The position numbers were made by a program, and so were the translations under genes. Of a DNA stretch of 64,000 nt, positions 47,381 through 56,656 are shown in pieces (position 1 is the first letter of the stretch; every line of letters starts with the position of its first letter). Origin of the DNA: Marinobacter manganoxydans MnI7-9 (lineage in GTDB: Bacteria > Pseudomonadota > Gammaproteobacteria > Pseudomonadales > Oleiphilaceae); assembly GCF_000235625.1 (NCBI RefSeq), contig NZ_AGTR01000084.1:301920-365919 (forward strand). The letters are read 5' to 3'. The notes below the pieces were generated by a model. It was not told the origin of the DNA and did no database searches. It saw only the letters and a program-made list of their open reading frames with translations.

Positions 47381-48364
47381 TTACGCGCTCCCCTGCGAGT
47401 TTTTCCTGAGATCTGTGCGTTCCAGCACCCGCATGACTGCACTGCGGGCACGTACGTTGTCACTTACTTCGTCAGCGCCGGCCTTGCTGGCCTTACCAAC
47501 CAAGCGGAAGTCGGAGGCCTCCTGCTCTGCCGTTACCGGAACACCTTTAGGCAACTGCGGCCCGCGGGCCAGATCCCTCATGAAGCGCTTGACCAACCGG
47601 TCTTCCAGCGAATGAAAGCTGATCACCACGAGTCGCCCGCCGGGTGCCAGATGGTCAACCGCAGACTTAAGGCCGACTTCCAGATCCTCCAGCTCCCGGT
47701 TGATAAAGATCCGGATTGCCTGAAACGTCCGGGTGGCCGGATGCTTATGCTTTTCTTTCTTCGGCACCGCCTCGCTGACCAACTCTGCCAACTGGCGAGT
47801 GGTTTCGACGGGCGCTTCCTGCCGACGCTCGACCAGTAGCCGGGCAATGCGCCGCGAGAATTTCTCTTCGCCGTAACGGAAAATCACGTTTGCGATATCC
47901 GACTCGCCCGCTGTTGCAAGCCATTCGGCGGCGCTGGGCGATTGTTCGGTATTCATGCGCATGTCCAGTGGACCATCACGCATGAAACTGAATCCACGGG
48001 AGGCATCATCAAGCTGCGGCGATGACACGCCGAGATCCAGCAACACACCATTCACTGTCTGCCAACCCTGACCGACCACCGCAGCGCCCAGCTCCGCAAA
48101 CGAACCGTGGAAACTGTGGAACCGGTTATCCTGGGTTTCCAATTCCTTCGCCGCGCGTATCGCCTCGGGATCCTTGTCGATACCCAGCAACCGCGCCGAC
48201 GGGCCGAGGCGACCGAGAATCAGGCGGCTGTGACCACCCCGTCCAAAGGTGCCATCCACGTAATTACCGTCGGGGTCGTTGACCAGATAGTCGACCGCCG
48301 AATCCAGGAGCACCGAGCGATGCGAGTACGCCGCCCCGGCCTCCTGATTGCGATCGGTGGTCAT
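47381..48364 (-). CDS. rsmH: 16S rRNA m4C1402 methyltransferase RsmH (MraW)
   Basis: 327 residues. It N4-methylates C1402 of 16S rRNA; RsmI, 1.2 kb upstream of the dcw promoter, 2'-O-methylates the same nucleotide. Seen are [27 protein letters not shown] (SAM binding, about 39-51), [20 protein letters not shown] ([12 protein letters not shown]) and a late [16 protein letters not shown]. The start overlaps mraZ by ATGA. Confidence 0.97.
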   Translation of the reverse strand: MTTDRNQEAGAAYSHRSVLLDSAVDYLVNDPDGNYVDGTFGRGGHSRLILGRLGPSARLLGIDKDPEAIRAAKELETQDNRFHSFHGSFAELGAAVVGQGWQTVNGVLLDLGVSSPQLDDASRGFSFMRDGPLDMRMNTEQSPSAAEWLATAGESDIANVIFRYGEEKFSRRIARLLVERRQEAPVETTRQLAELVSEAVPKKEKHKHPATRTFQAIRIFINRELEDLEVGLKSAVDHLAPGGRLVVISFHSLEDRLVKRFMRDLARGPQLPKGVPVTAEQEASDFRLVGKASKAGADEVSDNVRARSAVMRVLERTDLRKNSQGSA

Positions 48365-48813
48365 AAGGACAGCGCCTCCATCTCGGGCGGCATGTCTTCG
48401 TCATCAGAGGATTCATCCAGCCAGGCAAACCAGCGCTCTTCGCTCCAGAGCTCTAGCTTCTTGCCTTGCCCGATCAACATCAGCTTTTTCTCCAGATGGG
48501 CATAGCTTCTTAGAGTTGGCGGAATCAGAATGCGCCCGGCCGAATCCAGCTCCATGGGCGCAGCATTACCCAGGATCAGGCGCTGCAGCCGCCGGGCCGC
48601 CTTATTCATGTTGGGAAGCGCCTCGATTTTAGGCCGTAGAACTTCCCATTCGGGCTCCGGATAGACCAGCAGACACCGCTCCTCGTCAGCGTTTGCTGTC
48701 AATACAATGCGCCCACCACAAGCCTGCGCGAGCTCTTCGCGTACCTTGGAGGGGATCGCCAGGCGACCCTTCGCATCCATATTGATGGCATGACTGCCGA
48801 GAAAATTACTCAT
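48361..48813 (-). CDS. mraZ: Transcriptional regulator MraZ
   Basis: 150 residues with two SpoVT-AbrB-like repeats: [19 protein letters not shown] (10-28) and [16 protein letters not shown] (87-102), each containing the DxxGR motif. MraZ represses its own operon in E. coli by binding repeated GTGG boxes. It is the first dcw gene and has four such boxes in front (48839-48873). The acidic C-terminus ([12 protein letters not shown]) is poorly conserved. Confidence 0.96.
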   Translation of the reverse strand: MSNFLGSHAINMDAKGRLAIPSKVREELAQACGGRIVLTANADEERCLLVYPEPEWEVLRPKIEALPNMNKAARRLQRLILGNAAPMELDSAGRILIPPTLRSYAHLEKKLMLIGQGKKLELWSEERWFAWLDESSDDEDMPPEMEALSL

Positions 48814-48838
48814 TTACGCTGTCTCTGGGTGCCCGATA

Positions 48839-48873
48839 TCCACAAAAAACCACTAGAAACCACTTTTTCCCAC
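48839..48873 (-). promoter_or_regulatory. MraZ operator: four phased GTGG boxes
   Basis: On the minus strand GTGGG (48869-48873), GTGGT (48859-48863), GTGGT (48849-48853) and GTGGA (48839-48843) repeat with exact 5-base spacers, a 10-bp period. They lie between the -10 box and the mraZ start. E. coli is known to have three such boxes. Confidence 0.85.
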
Positions 48874-48881
48874 TTCTGCAC

Positions 48882-48910
48882 ACTATAGAAACACGCAATA
48901 CACAATGCAA
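48882..48910 (-). promoter_or_regulatory. Sigma70 promoter of the dcw cluster (Pmra)
   Basis: On the minus strand TTGCAT (48905-48910) and TATAGT (48882-48887) are separated by exactly 17 bases. Initiation is expected about 48874-48876, so the MraZ boxes begin at about +1. Confidence 0.8.
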
Positions 48911-49114
48911 GCGCCGCAAACAGCGCCACACTTGGAAAACTTCCTTTTATGACAAGAGGTTACAGAGCCAGATTCGATAAAATGGTGAGATTACGGAAAA
49001 GAAAAGAAGTAAAATCAAATACCTGCAAAAAACTCTGAAGACTGCAAGTGAGGTTTAAGATTTTTTGGCTATAAAGAACGCCTGTTGAGAATGACAGACG
49101 TTTCAGGAAGGGAA
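48911..49114. other. Gene-free AT-rich stretch between Pmra and rnpB
   Basis: No ORF with coding signs, tRNA or hairpin with T-run was seen. It is richer in A and T than its neighbours, with A-runs, and may act as upstream DNA of Pmra. With 48814-48910 it makes the only gap of about 300 bases in the window. Confidence 0.6.
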
Positions 49115-49466
<352 letters not shown>

Positions 49467-49470
49467 CGAG

Positions 49471-49499
49471 ACAATACTCCTGCGCTCAGAGCCTTGCAA
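49471..49499 (-). promoter_or_regulatory. Promoter of rnpB
   Basis: On the minus strand TTGCAA (49494-49499) and TATTGT (49471-49476) are spaced by exactly 17 bases. The predicted start falls within a few bases of the RNase P RNA 5' end. It starts only 19 bases after the rsmI stop. Confidence 0.72.
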
Positions 49500-49517
49500 G
49501 GGAAAACGCCACTGTAC

Positions 49518-50414
49518 TCAGCTGTCTTTCAGCGCCAGTGCGCGCTGGTACAGCTCATTCTTCGACAGACCGGTCAGCTCCGAGGCCATTTTGGCGACCT
49601 TCTTCACCGGAAGCTCTGCCAGCAAAACCCGAAGCACACGGTCCACATCCATGGTAGCCGCGTCATCATTACCAGGTTGCGCCATCGCACCTCGAACCAT
49701 GACCACGAACTCCCCACGGGTTCCGTGGGGATCCTGCTCCAACTCTGCCAGAACCTCCGCAATCGAACCGGAATAGAAGGTTTCGAAGGTCTTGGTGATT
49801 TCCCGCCCCAGAACCATCTCACGATCCTCGCCCAGCACCTCGGCAATATCCCGTACCGACTCCAGAATCCTGTGCGGCGATTCATAGAACACCAGAGTGG
49901 CCGGCTCACTGGCCAGCGGCTCAAGACTGGCCCTGCGACCCGAGCGCTTGGCAGGCAGAAATCCCACGTACAGAAAGCGATCCGTCGGCAGGCCGGCCGC
50001 GCTCAGAGCCACTACCAGTGCACAGGGCCCCGGAATCGGGCTCACCCGATACCCCGCAGCCCTGGCGTCGCGCACCAGCACGTATCCGGGATCGGAGATA
50101 AGCGGTGTACCGGCGTCGGAGATCAGCGCCACATCGCGCCCGGCCTTAAGCTCAGCGAGGATTCCGGCTGCGCGATCTTTTTCGTTATGGTCATGCAATG
50201 CGATCATTCGCTTCTGAATGCCCAGATGGCTCAATAGCCGGCCACTGTGGCGCGTATCCTCTGCCGCGACCACATCCACGTGGGCGAGGGTCCGGGTTGC
50301 TCTTGGAGATAGATCATCAAGGTTGCCAATCGGGGTGGCAACAACATAAAGAGTGCCGCCCGGTTCATCCCTGCGGCTATCGGACGACGGGTAATCGCTG
50401 ACCTCGTTTTTCAA
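49518..50414 (-). CDS. rsmI: 16S rRNA (cytidine-1402-2'-O)-methyltransferase RsmI
   Basis: 298 residues. It uses SAM to 2'-O-methylate C1402 in the decoding centre, complementing RsmH. Family features: GTLYVVATPIGNLDDLSPRA (20-39), AEDTRHSGRLL, ISDAGTPLISDPG, SPIPGPCALVVALSAAGLPT is read as IPGPCALVVALSAAGLPT, and FYESPHRIL. No ATG fits; the start is a TTG at 50414 with AGAGG eight bases upstream. It is divergent from lpoA, the same rsmI/lpoA arrangement as in E. coli. Confidence 0.94.
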   Translation of the reverse strand: MKNEVSDYPSSDSRRDEPGGTLYVVATPIGNLDDLSPRATRTLAHVDVVAAEDTRHSGRLLSHLGIQKRMIALHDHNEKDRAAGILAELKAGRDVALISDAGTPLISDPGYVLVRDARAAGYRVSPIPGPCALVVALSAAGLPTDRFLYVGFLPAKRSGRRASLEPLASEPATLVFYESPHRILESVRDIAEVLGEDREMVLGREITKTFETFYSGSIAEVLAELEQDPHGTRGEFVVMVRGAMAQPGNDDAATMDVDRVLRVLLAELPVKKVAKMASELTGLSKNELYQRALALKDS

Positions 50415-50546
50415 AGCGTGTGCCTCTGTGATGGGGTATCCGGGAGCGTGACAGTTACGTCATGTGAATTAACCCCGGAGCTGTTAAACTTGCCAGCGTT
50501 AGTCTGGCGCTACAAGCCCAATCATCCGGAGTATGTCGAGCCTGCC

Positions 50547-52418
50547 ATGTTAAATATCCGTATTCATCAACGAGCCCTGGCCAGCGTATTTACTGCCGCC
50601 CTTTTGTCGGCGGGCTGCGCCACCGTCAATCTCGAAACCCACGTCGCGCAAACGGCCGACCAGGCCCTCGAGCTTGCCGGCAACGAAGATAATATCGAGA
50701 CCGCCCAGGCCTACCTCCTCCGGATCGCCAGCAGGTTTCAGGACCAGGGCAACCACGTGGCAGCACGAACGCTACTTCAAAGTTCGCAGCTGGCGCAACC
50801 GGCTGCGGACCTTGGCAACCAGAAACTCCTGCTAGCCATGGCAAGCGCCAAGGCCCTTGAGGACGAATCCTGGGCAGAGGCGCTTGCCGCCGAACTCACG
50901 CCGTCGACCTTTATAGAGTACCCGGCCGACCTGATGGCCCGGGCCGCCAACCTGCAGGCGGACACTTATGACCTGGCGGGCAAGCCGATGCCTGCGGCCA
51001 TGACCCTTATCCTGCTGGCCCAGACGGATAACACCGCGGATGCGCAACAGATTCATAACCGCATCTGGTCCCTGCTGGAGAAGGTACCGGGCACCGAGCT
51101 GAGCTCGGCCTCTGCCGAAGCGATTGGCTATGAGGCCCAGGGCTGGCTGGAGCTGGCAAACCTGGTGCGCACTGCAGAAACCGGCATAGACGAGCAGGGC
51201 CGACTCATCCGGGGTTGGCAAAACAACTGGCCCGGCCATCCTGCCGCCCAGATTCTGCCCTCGGAACTCCAACTGATCGCCACACTGGCGGACAGCCGTC
51301 CGGAAAAAATCGCTCTTGCCCTGCCTCTCCAGGGCCCGCTGGCAACGGCGGGCAAGGCCATCCGGGATGGCTTTCTGGCAGCGTACTACCTGGATGACAC
51401 TGCTGACCGGGGCAAAACCGACATTCGGATCTTTGATACCGCCGGCACGTCTTTCAGCGAACTTTACAAGCAGCTATCGGAACAGGATATCGACCTGATT
51501 GTCGGCCCCCTGGAAAAAGAGGCACTGGCCGGACTGGGTTCCATGAATACGCTGCCCGTACCCGCTCTCGGGCTGAATTACCTGCCGGCGGATACCAAGC
51601 CTGCTGACGGACTCTACCAGTTCGGTCTCTCGGCAGAGGACGAGGCCCGGCAAATTGCCGACCGGCTTGCCGCAGAACAGCTGCGGCAGGTTCTGGTGCT
51701 TATCCCCGGCGGCGAATGGGGCGATCGCGTTGAGGCTGCGTTGCTGAAACGCATGGCGTCCCATGAAGGGGTTGCCCTGGATATCGAGCGCTTCTATCGG
51801 GAAGACAACCTCAGGGCGGTAACGGCTGACCTGCTGGGCATTACCGTTTCCCGCGACCGGGCCATCCAGGTTGAACGCACCATTGGCATGAATGTCGAAT
51901 TCGAGCCGCGTCGCCGGCAGGATGCCGACGCCATCGTCATGGTGGCAGAGCCCACTGTCGCCCGACAGTTCAAACCGCTTTTCGCCTTCTATTTCGGCGG
52001 GGACCTGCCTGTGTACTCGCCTTCCATTATCTATGAGGGCACACCCGCACCTTCACGGGACCGTGACCTGAACGGCGTTATTTTCACTGATATTCCCTGG
52101 GTACTGGGCGACGACAATGAGCTGCGTACGCGAGCTACCGAAAATCTGTCCGGAACCCGTGGCCAGCCCGGGCGCCTTTTCGCCATGGGCGCCGATGCGT
52201 GGCACCTGAGCAAACGCCTGCCGTTGCTGAAACAGGTTGAAAGCGCCTCGATATCAGGCCAAACAGGTGTGCTGACCATGACGCCCGAGGGCAGCATCCA
52301 TCGGGAACAACTCTGGGCCCAGTTCCGCAACGGCGCCCCTGAACTCATTCCTGAACCGGTAACCGAAGAGGGAGAGATGGAAGGCGCTCAAGAGGAAGCC
52401 CCACCTCTCAGCGAATAA
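50547..52418 (+). CDS. lpoA: Outer-membrane lipoprotein LpoA, activator of PBP1A
   Basis: 623 residues from the ATG at 50547. A lipoprotein signal ends in LLSAGC, so Cys24 is lipidated. The N-terminal helical TPR-like domain covers about 30-250; the C-terminal domain (about 260-600) has a periplasmic-binding-protein-like fold (IALALPLQGPLATAGKAIRDGF, LIVGPLEKEALAGL). In E. coli LpoA crosses the periplasm to stimulate transpeptidation by PBP1A. The open frame starts 43 codons earlier but has no support. Downstream are yraN and diaA, the E. coli order. Confidence 0.93.
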   Translation: MLNIRIHQRALASVFTAALLSAGCATVNLETHVAQTADQALELAGNEDNIETAQAYLLRIASRFQDQGNHVAARTLLQSSQLAQPAADLGNQKLLLAMASAKALEDESWAEALAAELTPSTFIEYPADLMARAANLQADTYDLAGKPMPAAMTLILLAQTDNTADAQQIHNRIWSLLEKVPGTELSSASAEAIGYEAQGWLELANLVRTAETGIDEQGRLIRGWQNNWPGHPAAQILPSELQLIATLADSRPEKIALALPLQGPLATAGKAIRDGFLAAYYLDDTADRGKTDIRIFDTAGTSFSELYKQLSEQDIDLIVGPLEKEALAGLGSMNTLPVPALGLNYLPADTKPADGLYQFGLSAEDEARQIADRLAAEQLRQVLVLIPGGEWGDRVEAALLKRMASHEGVALDIERFYREDNLRAVTADLLGITVSRDRAIQVERTIGMNVEFEPRRRQDADAIVMVAEPTVARQFKPLFAFYFGGDLPVYSPSIIYEGTPAPSRDRDLNGVIFTDIPWVLGDDNELRTRATENLSGTRGQPGRLFAMGADAWHLSKRLPLLKQVESASISGQTGVLTMTPEGSIHREQLWAQFRNGAPELIPEPVTEEGEMEGAQEEAPPLSE

Positions 52419-52442
52419 CACCAACGGAGAAAAACAGTAGCC

Positions 52443-52808
52443 ATGGATGGCACCAAAACCCTGGGTAACCACTTCGAGGGCGTTGCAGCCCGTTACCTCG
52501 CCAGTCGGGGCGTCCGGATTATTGAGCGCAACGTCTACAATCGCGGCGGCGAGATTGATCTCGTCGGACAGGAAGGTGAGACTCTCGTATTCTTCGAGGT
52601 CCGCTATCGGGGCGCTGGCAGCCTTGTAGATCCTGCAAGCTCCATCAATTACCCCAAACAGAAACGCCTGATTCGTGCAGTCTCGTTTTACCTGCACAGG
52701 CACGGGCTCTGGAACAGTCTCTCACGGATAGATGTGGTTGCCATCAGCCCGGGTACCGTCAAAAAATACCGGGTACAATGGATCAGGAATGCAATTCTGG
52801 CAGGATAG
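52443..52808 (+). CDS. yraN: YraN/UPF0102 nuclease-like protein
   Basis: 121 residues with the Holliday-junction-resolvase-like (PD-(D/E)xK) core: NHFEGVAARYLASRGVRIIERN, GGEIDLVGQEGETLVFFEVRYR (EIDLV and EVR are the catalytic-type residues), and a C-terminal SLSRIDVVAISPG with RID. The biochemical role is not established. It lies 24 bases after lpoA and 11 before diaA, so all three are probably one operon. Confidence 0.9.
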   Translation: MDGTKTLGNHFEGVAARYLASRGVRIIERNVYNRGGEIDLVGQEGETLVFFEVRYRGAGSLVDPASSINYPKQKRLIRAVSFYLHRHGLWNSLSRIDVVAISPGTVKKYRVQWIRNAILAG

Positions 52809-52819
52809 TGATACCGAAA

Positions 52820-53410
52820 ATGACCGACACCGAACACCAGATCAACCAGTGGTTCGCAAGCCATATGGAGCATACCGCGCAGGCCGCGAGTACGGCCGGC
52901 CCTGCTATCGAGGAGGTTGCCAATGCCTTCGTGGAAACTCTGCTCCAGGACGGGAAAATAGTTACCTGCGCCAACGGTAATGCCAACATTCTGGCCCAGT
53001 ACTTCTGTACCGCGCTTCTGAACCGTTTCGAACAGGACAGGCCGGCACTGCCCGCCATCAATCTCGGCGCCGACGCAACGACCTATTCGGCCATCTGCCG
53101 GGATAACCGTTTCAACGATACCTTCTCGCGTCAGGTCCGGGCGATTGGCAAACCCGGGGATCTGTTGTTCGTGATCGTCGACGATGGCCACAAGGCAAAT
53201 CTTATCCAGGCTATCCAGGTTGCCCATGATCGGGAAATGAGTGTTGTGGTTCTTAGTGCCAGGGAGAAATCGGACATAACCTCTTTGTTGCATCCAGAGG
53301 ACCACGAAATCGCCCTGAACGATCTCAGTCCCACGGAGGCTACACCTCTGCTGCTGCTCATCATCAATGCCCTTTGCGGGCTTATCGACGCAAAAATCTT
53401 CGGGGGATAA
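52820..53410 (+). CDS. diaA: SIS-domain protein DiaA (replication initiation)
   Basis: 196 residues, exactly the length of E. coli DiaA, a tetrameric SIS-fold protein that binds DnaA and promotes initiation at oriC. SIS features: ANGNANILAQYFCTALLNRF is GNANILAQYF in the first helix region, PGDLLFVIVDDGHKANLIQAI, VVVLSAREKSDI. The usual SIS glycine/serine site reads CANGNANI here, with Asn where GmhA has Ser, so isomerase activity is unlikely. The gene order lpoA-yraN-diaA is that of E. coli, but dolP is not present after it. Confidence 0.88.
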   Translation: MTDTEHQINQWFASHMEHTAQAASTAGPAIEEVANAFVETLLQDGKIVTCANGNANILAQYFCTALLNRFEQDRPALPAINLGADATTYSAICRDNRFNDTFSRQVRAIGKPGDLLFVIVDDGHKANLIQAIQVAHDREMSVVVLSAREKSDITSLLHPEDHEIALNDLSPTEATPLLLLIINALCGLIDAKIFGG

Positions 53411-53436
53411 AAAAAGCCAGCGTAAGCTGGCTTTTC
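53411..53436. terminator. Bidirectional intrinsic terminator between diaA and sspB
   Basis: AAAAGCCAGC and GCTGGCTTTT form a perfect 10-bp stem around GTAA, with A and T tracts on either side. It starts right after the diaA TAA. Confidence 0.92.
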
Positions 53437-53454
53437 AAAACGAGTGCGCTGGCG

Positions 53455-53892
53455 TTATTTCACAACCTTGAGGGTAGGCCTGCCAGAGGGGCGATCCTCC
53501 TGACCAGGTGACGCCTGCTCACCATCGCGCTCCTTCGAGGTACCGTCAGGATCGGGAGAGCCCGGCTCACTGCCGAAGACCATGCCCTCGCCGTTTTCCT
53601 TGGCGTAGATTGCCATCACCGCCTGCAACGGAATAAACACCTGCATGGGCACGCCACCGAAACGGGCACTGAATTCCAGCGCTCCATTCCCGATGACCAG
53701 GCCGCGCACGGCGCCCGGGCTGATATTCAGCACAATCTGCCCGTTCGCGACATGCTCTGTCGGCACCTGCACACCCTGAATGCCTGCGTCCACTACAATG
53801 TAGGGGGTACAGTCATTGTCCAGAATCCACTCATTGAATGCTCGTACCAGGTACGGACGGCTGGACGTCATGGTGTTTTTACTCTCAGCCAC
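53455..53892 (-). CDS. sspB: ClpXP specificity factor SspB
   Basis: 145 residues from a GTG at 53892 with AGGAG at 7-base spacing; the ATG at 53871 (MTSSRPYLVRAF) is the alternative and matches other species better. SspB delivers ssrA-tagged proteins to ClpXP. The substrate-binding domain is SSRPYLVRAFNEWILDNDCTPY, then GVQVPTEHV and FGGVPMQVFIPLQAVMAIYAKENGEGM is FGGVPMQVFIPLQAV plus AIYAKENGEGM. A flexible acidic linker leads to the ClpX-binding tail RPTLKVVK. It is adjacent to sspA. Confidence 0.93.
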   Translation of the reverse strand: MAESKNTMTSSRPYLVRAFNEWILDNDCTPYIVVDAGIQGVQVPTEHVANGQIVLNISPGAVRGLVIGNGALEFSARFGGVPMQVFIPLQAVMAIYAKENGEGMVFGSEPGSPDPDGTSKERDGEQASPGQEDRPSGRPTLKVVK

Positions 53893-53930
53893 TGCCACTC
53901 TCCTGCTCCGGCAAGCGGAACGTTACCAAA

Positions 53931-54560
53931 TCAGCTGCGAATGTCTTCTTCCAGATCTGACAGGCTTGCCTTGAAGCCTTCCCGGCTGAAGATGCTCTCC
54001 ATGTACTTCTGAAGTGGCTTGGCCTGCTTTTCATTCAGCTCAATGCCCAGCGACGGGAGACGCCAGAGGATCGGGGCAATACAGCAGTCTACGATGGTGA
54101 ACTCTTCGGACAAGAAGAAGGGCATCTCCCCAAACAGGGGCGCCGTCGCCAACAGGCTTTCCTTCAGCTCTTTGCGCGCTGTCTCAGAAGCCTTGGCATT
54201 CGGCTGAGCCAGAATCTGGTCGACCAGGCCACACCAGTCTTTCTGGATCCGATGGATCATCAGACGGCTGTTGGCTCGAGCAACCGGGTATACCGGCAAC
54301 AAGGGCGGATGCGGGAAACGCTCGTCGAGGTACTCCATCATGATGTTGGGCTCATAAAGCACCAGATCACGATCCACCAGCGTCGGCAGGGCGTTGTACG
54401 GGTTCAGGTCGGCCAGTTCAGCCGGCGGATTGTCGGGATCCACATCAACGATATCGACGGTAACACCCTTCTCTGCCAGTACAATCCGCACTCTGTGGCT
54501 GTAATGGCTGGCCGGATCCGAGAAAAACGTCATTGATGACCGCTTGGTCACAACGCCCAT
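53931..54560 (-). CDS. sspA: Stringent starvation protein A SspA
   Basis: 209 residues, a GST-fold protein without GST activity that binds RNA polymerase. The N-terminal thioredoxin-like domain ([23 protein letters not shown] at 10-32) and the C-terminal helical domain ([20 protein letters not shown]) are typical; the conserved PHP surface segment is seen as [15 protein letters not shown] precedes the ATG. It follows petC by about 108 bases with a terminator between and precedes sspB, the usual petABC-sspA-sspB order. Confidence 0.94.
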   Translation of the reverse strand: MGVVTKRSSMTFFSDPASHYSHRVRIVLAEKGVTVDIVDVDPDNPPAELADLNPYNALPTLVDRDLVLYEPNIMMEYLDERFPHPPLLPVYPVARANSRLMIHRIQKDWCGLVDQILAQPNAKASETARKELKESLLATAPLFGEMPFFLSEEFTIVDCCIAPILWRLPSLGIELNEKQAKPLQKYMESIFSREGFKASLSDLEEDIRS

Positions 54561-54599
54561 AGAACTACCTCACGAGTAAACAAACCGAAATGATCCTGA

Positions 54600-54639
54600 A
54601 AAAACGCAAAAATCCAGCGGGCCGGTTATGCCCGCTGGA
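54600..54639 (-). terminator. Intrinsic terminator after petABC
   Basis: On the minus strand CCAGCGGGC and GGCCCGCTGG pair around ATAACC, followed by ATTTTTGCGTTTTTT. Confidence 0.8.
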
Positions 54640-54668
54640 ACTCAGGGGACGGGATTATACCCTATTTC

Positions 54669-55424
54669 TCAGTGTACGTCCTTCCAGTACTCACGATTGA
54701 GCAGGTAGGCGAACACGAAGAAGATGGCCACAAAGATCAGGACAAAGATCCCCAGACGCTCACGCTCAAGCTTGATCGGATCACCCATGTAAGACATGAA
54801 GTTGGTCAGATCATACATGGCCTGGTCAAACTCTGCTCCAGACATGCTGCCTTCGATAGCGTACTCCGGGCAAACATCCGCGTTATTGATGTTGCCACTC
54901 AGGGGCTCAACGCTGGCCGGCGTTCCGATTTTCGGTTCAACGGCGCAGAGCCCCTGCAAATCAACCAGAACATGGGGCATACCGACATTCGGGAATACCA
55001 CGTTATTGACGCCCAGCGGACGGGACTCGTCCTTGTAGAAACCGCGGAGGTAGGAATATACCCACGCTTCGCCACGCAGACGGGTTTCGAGCGTAAGATC
55101 CGGTGGCGGAGCACCGAACCAGTCAGCCGCCATGTCTTTGTTCATGGAGTTTTTCATCAGCTCGCCAATTTTGGCGCCGGTGAAGATCAGGTTTTCCTCA
55201 TACAGCTCATCGGGAATTTCGAGATCCTCAGCCACACGCTTGTAGCGCGCGTACTCCATGGAATGACAACCCATGCAATAGTTGGTAAAGGTTGCCGCTC
55301 CGCGCTGGAGAGATGCCTTGTCAGAGTGATCTGACTCAAAGCTGTCCAGCGGCACGGTTGAACCCGCTGCCAGCCCGAGAGCTGGCAGGACCGCGATGAA
55401 AAGACCAAAAATCAGCTTTCTCAT
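54669..55424 (-). CDS. petC: Cytochrome c1 of the bc1 complex
   Basis: 251 residues. A cleaved signal peptide (cut likely after LGLAA) precedes the heme-binding CMGCH (about 50-54), with the axial Met in NVGMPHVL-type context near 155, and a single C-terminal transmembrane anchor (IFVLIFVAIFFVFAYLL) ending YWKDVH. It passes electrons from the Rieske protein to soluble cytochrome c. Its ATG shares one base with the petB stop (TAATG). Confidence 0.96.
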   Translation of the reverse strand: MRKLIFGLFIAVLPALGLAAGSTVPLDSFESDHSDKASLQRGAATFTNYCMGCHSMEYARYKRVAEDLEIPDELYEENLIFTGAKIGELMKNSMNKDMAADWFGAPPPDLTLETRLRGEAWVYSYLRGFYKDESRPLGVNNVVFPNVGMPHVLVDLQGLCAVEPKIGTPASVEPLSGNINNADVCPEYAIEGSMSGAEFDQAMYDLTNFMSYMGDPIKLERERLGIFVLIFVAIFFVFAYLLNREYWKDVH

Positions 55425-56656
55425 TATCCTGTCACCCTCTCTGGAACTGGCTTGGTTTTCTCCATGCGCGTATAGAACGGCATGAGGATAAAGTAGAGGA
55501 AGTACAGCACCGTCAGAATCTGGGCAACCATTGTGCGGCCTTCGGTAGCGGGTACAAGACCGAGATAGCCGAGGATCACAAAGCTCACCACGAAGATGGC
55601 CAGTGCAATACGGCTCAACCAGCCTTTGTAACGCATGGACCGTACCGGGCTCTTATCCAGCCAGGGCAGTACGAACAGGATGGCGATTGCCGCACCCATC
55701 ACAACAACACCCCAGAACTTGGCGTCAAGACCGAACAGGTCGATCGTCACCGCACGCAGCATTGCGTAGAACGGAGTGAAGTACCACACGGGCGCAATAT
55801 GATCTGGTGTTTTCAACGGGTTTGCCGGCTCGAAATTCGGCTTCTCGATGAACAACCCGCCACCTTCCGGGAAGAAGAACACCACGATAAAGAAGATGAA
55901 GAAGAAAACGCCCACGCCGAGAAGATCGTGCACGGTGTAGTAAGGATGGAACGGGATTCCGTCTTTGGGGATGCCGTTTTCGTCCTTGTTCTTCTTGATA
56001 TCGATACCGTCGGGGTTGTTGGAGCCCACTTCGTGCAGTGCCAGGATGTGAAGCACTACCAGGCCCAGAAGCACGATCGGCAGCGCCACCACGTGCAGCG
56101 CAAAGAATCGGTTGAGGGTAATACCGGAAATCAGGTAGTCACCACGAATCCAGAGAGAGAGATCCTCACCGATCACGGGTATAGCACCAAACAGGTTAAC
56201 GATAACCTGCGCACCCCAGTAGGACATCTGGCCCCACGGCAGGAGATAGCCCATGAACGCTTCAGCCATCAGGATCAGGTAGATCAGCATACCGAAGATC
56301 CAGATCAGCTCACGCGGCTTTTGATAGGAGCCATACATCAGCCCCCGGAACATGTGCAGATACACCACAACGAAAAATGCGGACGCTCCTGTGGAGTGCA
56401 GATAACGCAGCAGCCAGCCCCACTCGACATCACGCATGATGTACTCGACAGAGGCAAATGCACCTTCAGCCGAGGGGTTATAGCTCATGGTGAGCCAGAT
56501 ACCGGTCACCAGCTGGTTAACCAGTACCAGCATCGCCAGTGATCCGAAGAAGTACCAGATGTTGAAGTTTTTCGGAGCATAGTACTTGCCCAGATGCTTG
56601 TTCCAGGCTTCGATGACCGGAAGGCGCTCGTCCACCCAGTGAAGTAATTTGCTCAT
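55424..56656 (-). CDS. petB: Cytochrome b of the bc1 complex
   Basis: 410 residues, eight or nine transmembrane segments. Heme ligand His pairs are in the second and fourth helices (HSTGASAFFVVVYLHMFRGLMY is HSTGASAFFVV with YLHMFRG; FFALHVVALPIVLLGLVVLHILALH is FFALHVVALP with VVLHILALH). The Qo-site PEWY-type motif reads APVWYFTP here, so the Glu is absent from that position as written (PVWY), a substitution known in some bacteria. It lies between petA and petC with 1-base overlaps at both ends. Confidence 0.95.
   Translation of the reverse strand: MSKLLHWVDERLPVIEAWNKHLGKYYAPKNFNIWYFFGSLAMLVLVNQLVTGIWLTMSYNPSAEGAFASVEYIMRDVEWGWLLRYLHSTGASAFFVVVYLHMFRGLMYGSYQKPRELIWIFGMLIYLILMAEAFMGYLLPWGQMSYWGAQVIVNLFGAIPVIGEDLSLWIRGDYLISGITLNRFFALHVVALPIVLLGLVVLHILALHEVGSNNPDGIDIKKNKDENGIPKDGIPFHPYYTVHDLLGVGVFFFIFFIVVFFFPEGGGLFIEKPNFEPANPLKTPDHIAPVWYFTPFYAMLRAVTIDLFGLDAKFWGVVVMGAAIAILFVLPWLDKSPVRSMRYKGWLSRIALAIFVVSFVILGYLGLVPATEGRTMVAQILTVLYFLYFILMPFYTRMEKTKPVPERVTG

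Noticed and set aside
48911-49114. Small RNA or leader gene between Pmra and rnpB
   Set aside because: No hairpin with T-run, promoter pair or coding signal could be made out.
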